Origin: Suillus spraguei
Taxonomy: Eukaryota; Basidiomycota; Agaricomycetes; Boletales; Suillaceae
DNA: 64,000 nt
Assembly (NCBI GenBank): GCA_016800925.1
Contig: JABCPU010000173.1
Span: 1 to 64,000 of the forward strand
Direction: 5' to 3'
This document shows positions 9,248 to 20,884 of the stretch, in pieces (positions within the stretch are counted from its first letter, which is position 1; every line of letters starts with the position of its first letter). The position numbers and the translations under genes are program-made. The notes beneath the pieces are model-generated. The model saw only the letters and a program-made list of their open reading frames with translations. It was not told the DNA's origin and did not search any database.

Positions 9248-9600
9248 GGTGGTAGTACTGTACATACGATCGATAACGACGCTTTGACAAAGGTACTATC
9301 CGGGATTTCCAGCGGGTCATGTGATGGCGTCACATGATTTCCGTATTCTTTTCTTTCAAATTTCAATTTCAAATTTTTGTGTCCGTACAGAGCCTAAGTT
9401 AGTAACTTATCTATAACATCTTGCTCAAGGCCTAGGTGTAGCCTAACGTTTGGGGGGCTTCCCGCGCTCGTCACGCGGTGGTTCGAGAACGTAAATCGCA
9501 GATACTGACCTCATATCGCTTATATCATCTCCTCAGGACAATGATATAAGAACTCGGAGCGTGATCCGCAAAAGTCGACCCACCTGTTATCTATTACTAC
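9248..9600. other. intergenic: right border of the transposon region
   Basis: No gene seen. It should contain the promoter of the Myb/SANT-like gene and the right end of the Harbinger element. A terminal inverted repeat could not be confirmed because the left end is not in the window. The 13-bp word GTCCGTACAGAGC near 9382 recurs near 28159. Confidence 0.4.
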
Positions 9601-11561
9601 ATGTCTTCTGGTGTAATCATCCTCCTTGTGGCTGCGCTGGCAGCAGTTTTCTTCTACAGTCGTCAACAGAGTAGATTGCCACTACCCCCTGGGCCATCTT
9701 CAAATTTCTTTACCGGAAATCTTTATCAACTGCCAAAGACAGAACCTTGGGTGGCGTATGCCGCTTGGGCTGAAATCTATGGTTCATATTGTCCAAATTT
9801 CCGCTCCTTACGACACTTCTGACCCATGTCTTGTAGGGCCCATATTCTCCTTCCGCGTGCGTAACCGGCAGTTCATAATCCTCAGCTCCCTACAATTAGC
9901 TACTGAATTGCTCGATTCACGCGCTACTACATATTCTGATCGTCCAAAAATATGGATGTACACAGAACTTGCGAAGCGCAAATTGCTCCCGTTCAACATA
10001 TCTTTCACTCACCCATATTTCAAGACGTATCGCTCGGCCCTCAAAGCTAGTTTGAGTACCCGCACTATACAAAGCTATCAGTCGCTGCAAACAGAACAAT
10101 CTCGTGTGCTGCTTGATAGTCTGAACAAAAACCCTGAACATTTTGTCGATCACATCAAAAGGTAAATCCTTGCGATTGCTCGATTTGCTCGTGTCTTATC
10201 GATGGTGCAGGAACGTGGCCGCTACCGTCCTTTATCTCGCATATGGTTGGAAGGCCACCGAGAATGTCGATTATTTCATCGATATCCTGCTAGAAGGCAC
10301 CAAAATAAGTCTCACGCTAACACAGCCTGGACGTTGGTTGGTTGAAGTGATACCACTACGTAGGCCCTCCTTTCATTTTCCGTATTATCATAACACTCAG
10401 CTAGTCGATCTTCCATGAGTGCGTTTCCTGCCTTCATGGTTTCCAGGGGCAGGTTTCAAGCGTGTAGCCTTTGACATTGGCGAAAAGTTAAGTAGGATTG
10501 ACACAGTACCATTTAATTGGACCAAACAGCAAATAGTAAGTCTTGCTAAGCAGTCTTGCGAGTTCCTATTATCCGGAATCCTAACCAATTCTCATCGTCG
10601 ATCAGCACAGCGGCAACTACACGCATTCGTTCGTTTCAGAACAGCTTCTTCCGGAGGACGGATCCACGGCCAGCGCCCAGCAAGAAGAGATCGCCAAGTG
10701 GTGCAGTGTGGGGATCTATGGAGGGGGAGTAGACACCGTAAGTTATTTTCTTGCACCCTCCCTCATGTGAATTTTGTAACGATCTTTGACATGAGTAGAC
10801 ATCAGTAACATTGACATCTTTTATCCTGGCGATGGTACTTTATCCCGAGGTGCAGAAGCTTGCGCAGGCGGAGATCGATGCTGTCGTGGGTGAGGACCGA
10901 TTTCCAGTGTTCAATGACAGGGACAAGCTTCCGTACATCGGAGCGCTCATCCAAGAGCTCATCCGCTGGGCACCTGTGGCTCCGCAAGGTCAGCAACATG
11001 ATTTTTTTGTCCTAGTTCCCGCTCACTCTCAACGACGCAGGGCTCCCGCACCACGCAATGAGGGAAGACGTTTACAAAGGGTACCGCATACCCAAGGGTG
11101 CAACCGTCATCGCGAACATTTTTTCCATGTCGCAAGATAAGGAAATGTACCCCGACCCATTGGAGTTCAGGCCTGAGCGCTTCCTCGGTCCCTCGCCCCA
11201 GTTGGACCCACGCAAGTTCGTCTTCGGGTTTGGGCGTCGTTCATGCCCTGGTACGTGTCATTTGGCACTATCACAGCCAAAACTAACGACTGCATCTTAT
11301 TTCAGGGTTGTATTTTGCCCAAGCTTCATTGTACCTCAATATCTCTTGCATCCTTGCTGTGTTTACGATCGCCAAACCGCTTGATGAGAGTGGGAAAGAG
11401 ATCACACCTCCTGCAGAGTTCGGGGATGGTGGTATACTCAGGTAACTCGTCCTTCTGAGCCTGAAACACAAAACATATTCTCACACCCCCGAAGGGGCCC
11501 TAAACCGTTCAAGTGCAGGTTCATCCCAAGGAACGATGATTTGTTGGCAACTCTCTCATAA
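9601..11561 (+). pseudogene. cytochrome P450 monooxygenase with one in-frame TGA
   Basis: A near-complete microsomal P450 of the basidiomycete group often annotated as O-methylsterigmatocystin oxidoreductase-like. It has an N-terminal membrane anchor (IILLVAALAAVFFYS), proline hinge (LPLPPGPSS), C-helix region, PSWFPGAGFKR, I-helix GIYGGGVDT, K-helix ELIRW, PERF and heme loop FGFGRRSCPG. At least eight GT-AG introns join in frame, including 10536-10605; the last exon holds KPFKCRF and ends at 11561. The only lesion is TGA at 10416-10418 (DLP-stop-VRFLPSWFPG), where a TGG Trp codon is expected. All functional motifs are otherwise intact, so the loss is recent, or allelic, or an error. The reaction would be NADPH-dependent hydroxylation of an unknown substrate at the ER. 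Confidence 0.8.
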
Positions 11562-12004
11562 TGATCAGCTCATCGGCTAACTTCGGCCAAACCCCATGAA
11601 TATGTAAATTACAAGTGGTGCGGTATTCACATGATTCCTTCGTACCGAAGGACTTATCACAGTTATTTGTAGTAACCATGAACCTTGTTCAGTATCGACT
11701 GTGACAATACTTGTCTAATCCATTCTTATCCCATGTCTGCTCCCGCTGATGACATTTCGCTATATTCCCGTTTTCCGTCCCATCACGTCACCATTTCTTA
11801 TCGGCTTAGACTACTACGCCATCAGCTTACCTTCTCGACTCGCTGTTTGTTTGAGTCTGACGGAAGTTCCGACTAGTGTGCAGTACTAGCGCGACTAGTG
11901 CTGAACAGGAGTTATGACTCTTGTTCGATGATCTTACCAGTGACGGGTAGCTGGAGAGTTCTACCTCCATTCGAACTACGGTAACGGCGTTGATTTACTG
12001 TAAC
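11562..12004. other. intergenic
   Basis: No convincing gene. Only short open frames without recognisable motifs. Confidence 0.5.
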
Positions 12005-12196
12005 TGAATGCAAATTCGAGTGGGTCGGCTCCCGCAAACGGTCTTTTGGTCATAACGCATGCGAGATTGGGTGTCAGATACTCACCTCACAAATCCAGGT
12101 GCTTGGAAGGACAATGGTGTATACCACTCGGCTGGGTCGTCAGTGTGTCATGATCGATGATGACCAAGGTTGGAGGTCAGGTGGTGATTGCGCAGC
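12005..12196 (+). repeat. distal promoter segment of dioxygenase copy 1 (duplicated at 22975-23145)
   Basis: Similar over its length to sequence just upstream of dioxygenase copy 2, including GATGATGACCAAGG followed by TGGAGGTCAGGTGGTGATTG. In copy 2 this runs straight into GCGCAGC and the core promoter; here it is cut after GCAGC (12192-12196) by an insertion and resumes at 14789. It probably carries upstream regulatory sites of the ancestral gene. Confidence 0.7.
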
Positions 12197-13009
12197 AAAA
12201 TGGGGTAAGTACTACTTGACAACAACTTTCATGTCGATAGACCCGGTTTTATTTTCTGGGCTTTGCCGCTGTTGTCTACTTGTTGAGCTTAGACAAACAA
12301 AAGGGTCCCCTTATATTTGAGCGCGTGAAATACCCCAGTAATCTGGCAAGTTCGGAGTCCGCTGGTTTGACGCTCGTTGGTAACCGAGCTGCAATTAAAC
12401 ATGCGTCTGTCGCTTCTCGCAGCGCAAGACTATTAATTGACAACATTATGCTACCACGCGTACCACTAGACCGGGACCACTATATCACAATCGGTATACA
12501 ATTACGGTGATTTTCTGAGGAAGGGAGGTGCTCATTATCAAGCAAATTGTCCATAAACTCATTAACATTGGAGGTTGCCACTGGTGTACAGCTAATTTGA
12601 ATTTTCCGACATTCACAGTGGGTAAATTCACAATGCACCAGAAGCCCTCAGTTGGATTCATCAGTGTTAATTATCGTGAATTTATTTGAGTGAATCACTC
12701 CCAAAAGTTTCAATCAGAAGGATCAGGTACTAACTGGGACGAGCTTTTGGACTGCAGTCTTCCTGATGGGCGCAGAAGCAGGCTGCAAAGCTTGTTTAGT
12801 ACCAGACTCTGAAAATCACATAGACAGAGTGAATGTAAATCAATACCGTAAACCAGATCCAGCAAGCACAGATGAGTGACCGTCTCGAAGCGTGTAAGCC
12901 AGGTGGCTTACGTACACCTACTGACTCAAAAGCGGCAACTACCGACATCAAAAATTATCTTCTTTTGTCTTGAAAATATTAACATTCTCACTTGCTGCTC
13001 TCTTGTCTA

Positions 13010-13640
13010 CACTCATTTTGACTTACCTGCACCTGTCTTCACTTGCCTTCATTTGTCTGCGCTCTTTCATTTGTCTGCGCTAATTTTTACTTGCCTGGAC
13101 TTGTCTGCAATAGTTTGTGCTTGCCTCTACTCGTCTGAACTTGCCTGGCTCTGTGCTTGCCTACACACGTTTGAACTTGCCTGTGTTCACCTACATTTGT
13201 TTCTGCTCGCCTGCACTTGTTTGGACCTGCCTAGACTTCTCGCCTACACTTGTTTAGACTTGCCTGTGCTCGCCCACATTCGTTTCTGCTCGCCTGCACT
13301 CGTTTGGACCTGCCTGGACTTTTCGCCTACACTTGTCTGGACTTGCCTACATTCGTTTCTGCTCGCCTGCACTCGTTTGGACCTGCCTGGACTTGCCTGC
13401 ATTTGTCTGTGCTTGGCTGCACTCCCTACATTCGTTTCTGCTCGCCTGCACTCGTCTGGACCTGCCTACATTCGTCTGTACTCCCTACATTCGTTTCTGC
13501 TCGCCTGCACTCGTTTGGACCTGCCTGCATTCGTCTGTGCTTGGCTGTAATCTTTTGAACTCGCCTGCACTCTTGGAATTCTTTTGGACTTGCTTGCACT
13601 CGTTTAGATGCACCTGGCTCGTCTGCATCAGACTCTTATC
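13010..13640 (+). repeat. pyrimidine-rich minisatellite, ~17-18-bp base unit
   Basis: Dozens of degenerate copies of a CCTGCACTCGTTTGGAC-like unit, in places organised into larger blocks (ACATTCGTTTCTGCTCGCCTGCACTCG plus GGACCTGCCTGGACTT-like pieces) that repeat nearly exactly. The plus strand is depleted in A and rich in C/T. Because the units are free of stops, long frames are open in all three plus-strand phases, giving Cys/Leu/His-rich or Arg/Leu-rich repeat peptides. The simplest reading is a non-coding tandem repeat. Confidence 0.85.
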
Positions 13641-13941
13641 TTAGGAGACGAGTGCCTGCAGCAGGCATGAAGAAGGTGGTCAGTACTTTCCTGCTCTACT
13701 AGGGTGTGTAATTGTCGTTCAAGTTTCTTGCGTGACACTGATGGTGCCACGGCCTTACAGTTGTTCTCTACAGATGTGAAGAGTTGAGAATGTATAGGTT
13801 ATTTAGTTTTATCTTTCCTTGCGTCGTGCTTTTTAAATATACAATGTCTTTTTCTGCTTTATTTGTGACGTGAAAAGTAAACTAAGTCAGAAATAAGTGA
13901 GAATTCAGATGACGAGTGGCCTTTTTCCACTTATTTCTTGC

Positions 13942-14355
13942 TTATTTCGCCTTATTGTGTGTGAAAAGGTGACCATAAGTTGAATTAAGGAACCGGTTGT
14001 TTTCCCGATGCACTGTCGCCCGGCATCGTCCTGCAATCCAGAACATGGTTCTGTTTTGTTTCGTGTGTCTCATCAGTGTTTTTGTCGTTGGCCACAGCTT
14101 GTTTTCATGTAGGTGGGATTCAAGTACATCCACTACAGCCTTGAGGCACTCGTTGAAATACCATGGATCGTTATGACGTTGACCCAATAGTAATATGATA
14201 TTCAAGAACACGATTCGCTGCGCTCTGACTGGTCCTCGTGATGTCTGTAATCTTGCCGTCATGTATCTGTGACGCAGCATCTGGATACCGGGGAGGTCAG
14301 AGAGGAAAAGAGACAGCTGCGTCTTTTTCGTGGTACATTGTAAGTAGTCCAGCAA
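13942..14355 (-). CDS. hypothetical open frame inside the 2.6-kb insertion
   Basis: A 137-residue open frame rich in Arg, His and Leu, with a basic middle section (RHRYMTARLQTSRGPVRAQR) and no motif recognised. It lies between the minisatellite and the right inverted repeat. It could be a remnant of the element's own gene or a chance frame. There is no supporting intron structure or homologue visible in the window. Confidence 0.25.
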   Translation of the reverse strand: MLDYLQCTTKKTQLSLFLSDLPGIQMLRHRYMTARLQTSRGPVRAQRIVFLNIILLLGQRHNDPWYFNECLKAVVDVLESHLHENKLWPTTKTLMRHTKQNRTMFWIAGRCRATVHRENNRFLNSTYGHLFTHNKAK

Positions 14356-14826
14356 TCACAATTCACTTTTCAATACTTTTCGTTCTGGAACAGCAGATAT
14401 TTCCATATAGAAATTATTACAGTGACGCTATACCAGCCCCTGAATTTTACATGCTCTCATTCACCTAGCAAGGGTGAATTCACATTACCACTTTCGCAGT
14501 ACACTGGTTGACAGTTCGGACACTTGTGTGAGTGGCTTGCGCTATAGCACTGGATGACATGGATAACATACGGACAGACATGGTCACTCATTGCTATTTT
14601 GTGGCTGTTGGGATGTGACGGCGGTTTCCGGTGAGAGTACGCCGTCAGGTGAGCGGTAATTTTGCGGTGCTTCGTGGCGCCAGGCCCAGTTGACCAATAT
14701 TGTAGCAGGACCCTTTTGTTTGTCGATCAGATTCACAAGTAACCAAAAGTAACAAAGCCCAAAATGGTCTATCGATATGAAAGTAACGGCAGCGCTAGCT
14801 GGAATACTTCTCATAGTACCATAGCC

Positions 14827-14832
14827 TATAAA
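14827..14832 (+). promoter_or_regulatory. TATA box of dioxygenase copy 1
   Basis: TATAAA about 90 bp before the ATG, within GCCTATAAAGGTCGCC. The same place in copy 2 reads CCAATTATAAGGGTCGCC (TATAAG at 23169-23174). Confidence 0.6.
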
Positions 14833-14917
14833 GGTCGCCTTCAGGTTACCACAACTCTTACTCTTCAAAGCATTCCCCACTCAAAGTTTGTCCACTCTTA
14901 CCATTCTCATTATTAGT

Positions 14918-16366
14918 ATGCCTGGAAGCACTATTCCTCCATTCCAGAACGATGTTCGAACACATCCACTCTTGATCATTGATTACGAACTCATCAAGGC
15001 TGGAGACGTGGGGGAAGTCAATCGACTATGGGAGGCAGCAACAACTCTCGGATTCTGGTAGTACGTTATATTTAATTATTTTATGTGTCGGATCTGACTC
15101 TAAAAAAGCTTAAAGAACCACGGCGCAGATCAAGAAGCCAGTGACATGTTTGATATGGGAACCGAGACAATGGCCCTGCCCCTTGAAGAGCGTATGAAGT
15201 TTGAGCAAGGAGACGACGGTCGATCTTTTGGGTTTGCTTGTATTTATCTCACTCACGAGCGTCATCTTATCTGGGTTCCTTAATGTCAGATACAAGAAAG
15301 TAGGAGGTAATGCTATTGATGCAACCGGTAGGATTTCCGGACCAATCTACTACGGAGCGGTAGCAGACTGACGCAAACATAGGCACCTTGGACTCTGTCG
15401 AGTATATAAACGTCTCTAAAGATGATGCTCTGGCATATCCGCAGGTCATTCACCGTACCTACCCATCGACCATAAATGCTCGTATGGAAAATACGATTGC
15501 ACCATTTGTTCGCAAGGGTCTTGAGGTGTCATATGTTGTACTGAACATATTCAACGACAAACTTGGACTGCCGAAAGGAACTTTGAAGAGACTGCATGAC
15601 ATGAAGGAGCACAGTAGTAGCGAGACTAGATGCATTCGTAGCCCTCCTACGCAGCACAAAGAAGTGACAAAAAACCCTGTAACACTAGGTGCCCATACTG
15701 ATTTCGGCAGTTTGGTGGGTAACTGGACGCATGAACCCTGTTTTTTTAATCAAATAATATCAGAGCTTCTTGCACAATCGCCTCGGTGGACTCCAAGTAC
15801 TCCCTCCGGGTCACGAGGAGTGGTCCTACATTCGAGTGAGTACGAGTTTCATGCCTGCATATACGTGCAACAGACGCTGAACTACTAACAGCCCATCCCT
15901 GGACACGCAGTTTGTAATATTGGAGATGCGTTGTCTCTTTTCAGTGGATGCATCCTGCAATCCAACATACACCGTGTTGTGTGCGTGCATCAGTACCTGA
16001 ATTTTCAGCCTTACTGATTCGTCGAATGACCATGGACAGTACACCTCTCGGTGTGCAGGCTGAATACGAGCGATGGTCCTTGGTTTTTTTTACCCGCCCA
16101 GGCAATTCAGAAGTCCTCCGGGCTCTTGTCGAATCCAGTCATATTATTGCAGAAGCGGTGAAGAAGCGACCTGACAAGAGCTTTGAGACTGGTTCTACCG
16201 CTGTGGAGTGGCTCGCGAGAAGAATTAAGAATCAGAGAATTCGTAACAGAACGGTAGGCACTCCTTCGGTGTTACAGTGGATGTGACCATGGATGCTGGG
16301 ACATCACAGGGACCAGAAACGTGGGCCGCAAGCCGAGGGACAGAGCATACTCCGACGGCAGCCTGA
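14918..16366 (+). CDS. 2-oxoglutarate/Fe(II)-dependent dioxygenase (isopenicillin N synthase-like fold)
   Basis: Exons begin 14918-15060, 15109-15231 and 15290-15327; further introns all join in frame and the CDS ends TGA at 16364-16366, giving about 350 residues. The N-terminal DIOX_N part has PLLIIDYELIKAG...GFWYLKNHGAD. The iron ligands are His and Asp in GAHTDFGSL and the distal His in SNIHRVV; the 2-oxoglutarate-binding Arg-x-Ser is in YERWSLVFFTRP. The terminus is PETWAASRGTEHTPTAA. The enzyme oxidises a small molecule using O2 and 2-oxoglutarate; substrate unknown. The acceptor of intron 1 (AAAAAAG) is weak. A decayed duplicate lies at 23292-24731. The upstream region is split by the 2.6-kb insertion, but the TATA box is retained. 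Confidence 0.9.
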
Positions 16367-17274
16367 GCTACGAATGGTCTGTCCTGGTTGATAGTCAATT
16401 TGATTATCTGAAGCATGGGCGACCGTGCCTAATTCAGACAAAGGTAGTCAAACTTCTGGTATGATATTGTAGGGGAAAGTTGCTTGTATCGAGGTTTGGC
16501 GTGCTGTATGATGTAGGATCTGTAGACTATCGTGTACGTAGCACCAATGAAAGAAATTATTTGACTAGTAGCAAAGAGTATTTTCGAATGAGTAATGGCT
16601 ACGATTTAACAACAAATAGAAAATAAGATATGCCAGCCCAGACGAGCGAGCAACGCTAAATGTAATGTTAAAAAATTTATGAAACAAAACATAAATTGAA
16701 GTTGGGTGATAGCCTACATGTAGCGATCCAATAGGAATGTTACAATTGAACTCATCCGATATGCTGGAATGTAAATGTTTGAATTTGAAGATTCACAGCT
16801 TCAGTTAAATGAGTGAGAATAAGTAGTACGGATGCTTCAAATCCGGTGTATGTTATTCACACGACTTTGCAAGACGGTCACGGTTTGTCCTAAAAGTTCT
16901 ATACAATTCAATGAATGATTGATTCCCACTAATCTCATCACTTACCCCGTGTAGAAATGGAATAATGAGTTACGGCATGCAAATTCCGTTTCACTGCAGG
17001 CTCTGACAAGAGATGCTGTGGCTAATTACAGGAGGCTACTCGAAGTGACTCGTGTCGCTTCGTTTCCCAAGAGGACTCATTCATTTACACATCTTAAACT
17101 CTCAGGACAGGGACACCTATATAAACCTCAAAATCAATCATTTGTTAGATTTTATCTCCAGACAGTTGCTGCTCCCTTAACCGTCACGTGTTTCACTCAC
17201 TGGTACGCCGTCCACTATTTGATCAGTCGGTCTTACATGATGAACCACATTTACAGCACAAAACTTCAGACCAG
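16367..17274. other. intergenic; 3' part of the dioxygenase duplication
   Basis: About 16430-16690 is similar to 24795-25050, so the duplicated block reaches ~300 bp past the gene. The rest holds no recognisable gene. A TATA box for the next gene is at 17118-17125. Confidence 0.6.
17118..17125 (+). promoter_or_regulatory. TATA box of F-box-like gene 1
   Basis: TATATAAA in GACACCTATATAAACC, 150 bp before the chosen ATG at 17275. Confidence 0.45.
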
Positions 17275-18605
17275 ATGACTTTAACACTGTCCAACGATTC
17301 CACTGTGCACAATCCTCCCCCTTTTCCTCCTGAACTTTGGATTAAGATATTTAGCCTCGCCACCGGTGCTCCTGGTCTGCTAAGTTATGATGGTCCAACC
17401 CTATCTGATCTTCCGCGTCCCCTCGTCAAAGAGCACGAGCATAAACTATTGAAGGAGTCTCTTATCACAAAGAGGAATATCATTCTTGTCTGCAGAAAAT
17501 GGCACGCTCTTGCCACCAAGTTCCTCTATAGGAGTGTTCTGGTCACTCGCCCGGCCACCCTATCTTCTTTGCTTCTCGCTCTCGGCAGTGAATCTTCTGG
17601 ACCAGGTCGCTCCGTTCACGTAGGGTGGTGGACGAGACGACTTGATATCTTGATACAGGATGACCATTGTGAAGCATCTGATTACGCCCTCCTAGCCAAT
17701 ATCATTCGACGGTTCCCAAACTTGGCGATCGTCAATTTGTCCATAATCATGCTTCCCAATAATGATTCGTGGCTCCAGAATTTACCCGAATCAGTAGTCA
17801 TGGCGTTAGCTGAATCTTGCGGTCCATCATTGCGCGTATTTGATTGTTCCGAGTCCATTTTACGTCCCTGCAGGTATGTATTAGCCTAGCCTTATTACAC
17901 ACACGACATTTGCTAATACTTTCTAGAGAGGATCTGATGAAGTTGATGGCTGCATCACCAAATCTGAACGTGCTCCGCTGCCCAATTTGTTCGCCCAGTG
18001 CAAGGGACAAGTCTCCTTCTGCCAGACTCGACGTGCCCGTCATGACCAAGCTGCAGTCGGTGTCACTCATGTCGGTTTTTTTGCGGGATTACCTGCCAGA
18101 CGATAGAGACGCCAACCACTTCCCGGCTCTCCGAAAACTTGCTTACGACTGCATCCCTCCTCCATTCCTTGATCATACTTGGAAAAAATTTGTGAGGTTG
18201 AACTGCGCCAATGTTACTACTGTATACCTCGACTATTCACTTCAAGCCGACTGTCTTCAAAAAGAGCTGGATTTGCTCAGTGAATGTTGCTTGTCTTTGA
18301 ACGACCTCGTCGTTTATATCCGTTCATGGGCGGAGATCAGCCCAAATCTCACTCTCCCTCCCTCCGTTTCATATCTGGGACTACATTCCAAGTTACGCAA
18401 GGCACTCGCGTTCCATTTCAAACAATTATTTGCCGCTCTTCGTACTATATCAGGTTCGAAGCTCAAGACTGTTCGATTGTTGCACGCGGATACCGTGGAA
18501 GATTTACATGAGAACCATCAGGCTCTGATGGAGAGTGAACTCGCTGATAGCACTTGTATTACATTCCGGATCGAAGACAACGAGGGTCACCTTCTAATTG
18601 CTTGA
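17275..18605 (+). CDS. F-box-like protein (basidiomycete F-box/LRR-type family)
   Basis: Two exons (17275-17873 and 17927-18605) joined by a 53-bp intron give 425 residues. Residues ~15-85 carry an F-box-like motif: PPFPPELWIKIFSLA at the start and RNIILVCRKWHALATKFLYR at the end, separated by a longer loop than usual. The rest has irregular Leu-rich stretches (NLAIVNLSIIML; SLRVFDCSE; LQSVSLM) typical of the C-terminal repeats in these fungal proteins. By family, the F-box would bind Skp1 in an SCF ubiquitin ligase and the repeats would choose the target. The start was chosen at ATG 17275 after TATA 17118; an in-frame extension to 17188 lacks motifs. Confidence 0.75.
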
Positions 18606-19041
18606 TACATGGGTCATGGGTACAGCATAACGCATGTGGTTCAGATATTGGTGTATTCTTAGGTGAAAATATCTTTATTCACGCCATATATCGGTTCACT
18701 CATGCTCCTGATCCTTAGGGATCTATTTAGACTCGTCATGTATTCGTGATCTGTATCCAATACATGTACACTACTGCAAATATTCCCTTGCGTTGCTCCC
18801 GGTATCCGTCGGGAACGCCCCGATAACTCATCGCCTGAGGGCTGAAGGCCTGACCCATCAACTACATCTGAAAACGTCTTTTCGCCAACAATAGACTTTG
18901 TTTAAGCGCCAGTCATATCGTATTACTTACTAAGGAACGAGTGCCACATATCTACCGTGGAACGTTTGATCCCGCACTCCCCATCGATCGAGCTGATCCT
19001 CACTATAGTCACCCATATAGTCGCTCACCACACGCATTTGA
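18606..19041. other. intergenic between the F-box genes
   Basis: No gene seen; presumably the terminator of the first gene and the promoter of the second. Confidence 0.5.
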
Positions 19042-20884
19042 ATGGCTGATGTGTCGGATGATCGCAGATCTGTTGCTGACCAAATCGATGATTCTGAGGA
19101 AACCTTCCCAGATGAGTTGAAGGCACTCGCCAGAGAGAACGCGCTGAGGGTTGAACGTAACCGCAGGCGTGCCGAGAGACGTGCCAATGCCGTCGACTCA
19201 GCAGCTGTATCTGACGACGAGCCACTGATTGAGGCGCCCTCTCGAGCTACTTCTCCTGTCAACGAAACTCCACCTTCCGTTGATCCATCTCCATCTTTGA
19301 CCATGCACCTGGCCTTGCAAAACTTTGATATAATATGCACAATTTGCTTATATGTACACCACAAATCACTTCCTGCCCTTGCATCTACATGCCGCATCTT
19401 TGAGCGCCCGGCGCTTGATGTCCTGTGGAGGAATCTGCAGTCTGTGGAGCCTCTTGTCAAATGTCTACCAAGTGACCTGTTTGGCAATGAGCAAGGCCGT
19501 ATGGTAGGTGTCCCGATTTTATATAATCATCCGCTTCTGGCTGAGTTCACATGTGCAGGTATTAGTGAAACCTCTCGATACCAGGACATGAGGTATTTTT
19601 TGCAAATACACATCTCGCGTGCACTCTATCACACAATCAGATCGCTCGGCAGTTATTGAGCCCCTCGGTTCGCTAATGCTGTCTTTTTCTTCGGCACCTG
19701 CGTCCTTGTTTCCAAACCTTCGCAGATTAAAATGGCATACTGATGGAACACACTGCGCTGCAGAGTTCTTGCGTATGGCCTTTGTACCCACCTTGTTGTC
19801 CTTGGACATGCAATTTTCTTCAGCTTCCTCCAAATTTCTCTCAGTTCTTTCATCTCTTGGGGCCTTGTGTCCTCAACTCCAGATACTGAATATGCGGTTT
19901 CCGTCTGCAACCCATGACTTGCTTCGTAAAACCTCACCCTTCGTTGCACAATCCATTTCCCAGCTCCACCGTCTTGAGGGATTATTTGTATGGGACCTAG
20001 GAGACCAAGGCAACAAACACCTTATGCAGCTGCAAACGCTGCAGACACTGTGGTTGGACTTGAAAACATCATCAGCCTGGGAAAGACAGTCGCTTTTAGC
20101 GCGATTCCCCGGCTTTCACGGTTTGGATTCTTTGGTCCTTTTCATCGATAACCTCGAGCATGCCTCGAACTTTCTGAGTTCGCTTCAGGTTATCGACAGC
20201 GAGAACATTGGAATCCGCTTAACTGGTGGCCCCTCCGCAAGTTCATCCACGACGCTATCCCAGTTCTTCACTATCCTCGGGGAGACATGCGACCACGACA
20301 ATCTTATATCATTCAGTCTCCTTCAATCCACAAAAGTCAGTACAAACCCGGACATCTTCAAGCCATTGTATGCATGCCACAATTTAACTCGGTTGCTTGT
20401 TGAGCACAGCTGGAACATCTCTATGGCTGATGAGGACCTCTGCCAGCTGGTGAGAGGCTGGCCTAAGCTCCAAGTGCTCAACATCAGCCGATTTCTTGCC
20501 ATCGACGAAACCACGATACCTACATTCCACGGGCTCATCAGTTTACTTCGGCTCTGCCCTGCTCTTACTTCGCTCACTCTTGTCATCAATACCACTGAAC
20601 TGGACGGTATAGATCTCAAAACCCCCGGTGGCGGGATTTTCAACGACCATCTTGAGAAACTCGCTCTCACCAATTCGCCCATGACATCTCCGCTAAACGT
20701 AGCTTTAATTCTCAGTGGTCTCTTCCCCAACCTGCTCAAAGTTGATCTTGATTGTTGGGATTTAGCCCCAAAGAATCTATTACCCCAGAAGCAGTTAGCG
20801 GTCCAACTTGAACAATGGGAGGCGGTCAATCTCTTTCTTCTCGGCTTCGGTGTCGTAAGGAAGAGATGCACAGAAACACGATGA
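19042..20884 (+). pseudogene. second F-box-like gene, interrupted by TGA at residue 165
   Basis: Exon 1 (19042-19503) and exon 2 (19559-20884) would encode 595 residues. Residues 1-90 are charged and Ser-rich. Residues ~92-140 are F-box-like (IICTICLYVHHKSLPALASTCR...ALDVLWRNL). Leucine-rich segments follow (LFPNLRRLKW, LCPQLQILNM, LQTLQTLWLDL, LPKLQVLNIS-like). In exon 2 codon 11 is TGA (19589-19591) inside TRT-stop-GIFCKYTSRVHS, where this family has a conserved Trp before F-x-x-Y-x-x-R-V. No alternative splice seen here removes the stop while keeping both frames. The rest of exon 2 is open to 20884, so the lesion looks young. It is in tandem with, but not closely similar to, the preceding gene. 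Confidence 0.7.

Larger units (their letters stand above)
12197..14788. mobile_element. 2.6-kb insertion with 5-bp target duplication and near-terminal inverted repeats
   Basis: Defined by comparison with the uninterrupted promoter of dioxygenase copy 2. GCAGC is present on both sides (12192-12196 and 14789-14793). About 90-110 bp near the ends are imperfect inverted copies: 12216-12310 (ACTTTCATGTCGATAGACC ... GACAAACAAAAGGGTCC) against 14700-14788 read in reverse. No transposase was recognised inside; contents are a minisatellite and one open frame of unknown nature. It resembles a non-autonomous DNA element or a composite insertion. The left end has ~20 extra bases outside the repeat, so borders and class need checking. 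Confidence 0.6.

Noticed and set aside
9370..9400. GTCCGTACAGAGC as a Harbinger terminal inverted repeat
   Set aside because: Only 13 bp recurs (near 28159) without flanking similarity, and the other end of the element is not available.
13010..13640. CRISPR-like array
   Set aside because: Units are degenerate and contiguous with no constant repeat/unique spacer pattern, and the DNA is eukaryotic.
12876..13644. Long open frames across the minisatellite in all three plus-strand phases
   Set aside because: They arise from stop-free tandem units; there is no sign that one frame is preferred and no known domain.
19619..20884. Reading the second F-box gene as starting at 19619
   Set aside because: The codon there is GTG, and the F-box lies upstream in exon 1; this is the remainder of a gene interrupted by TGA.
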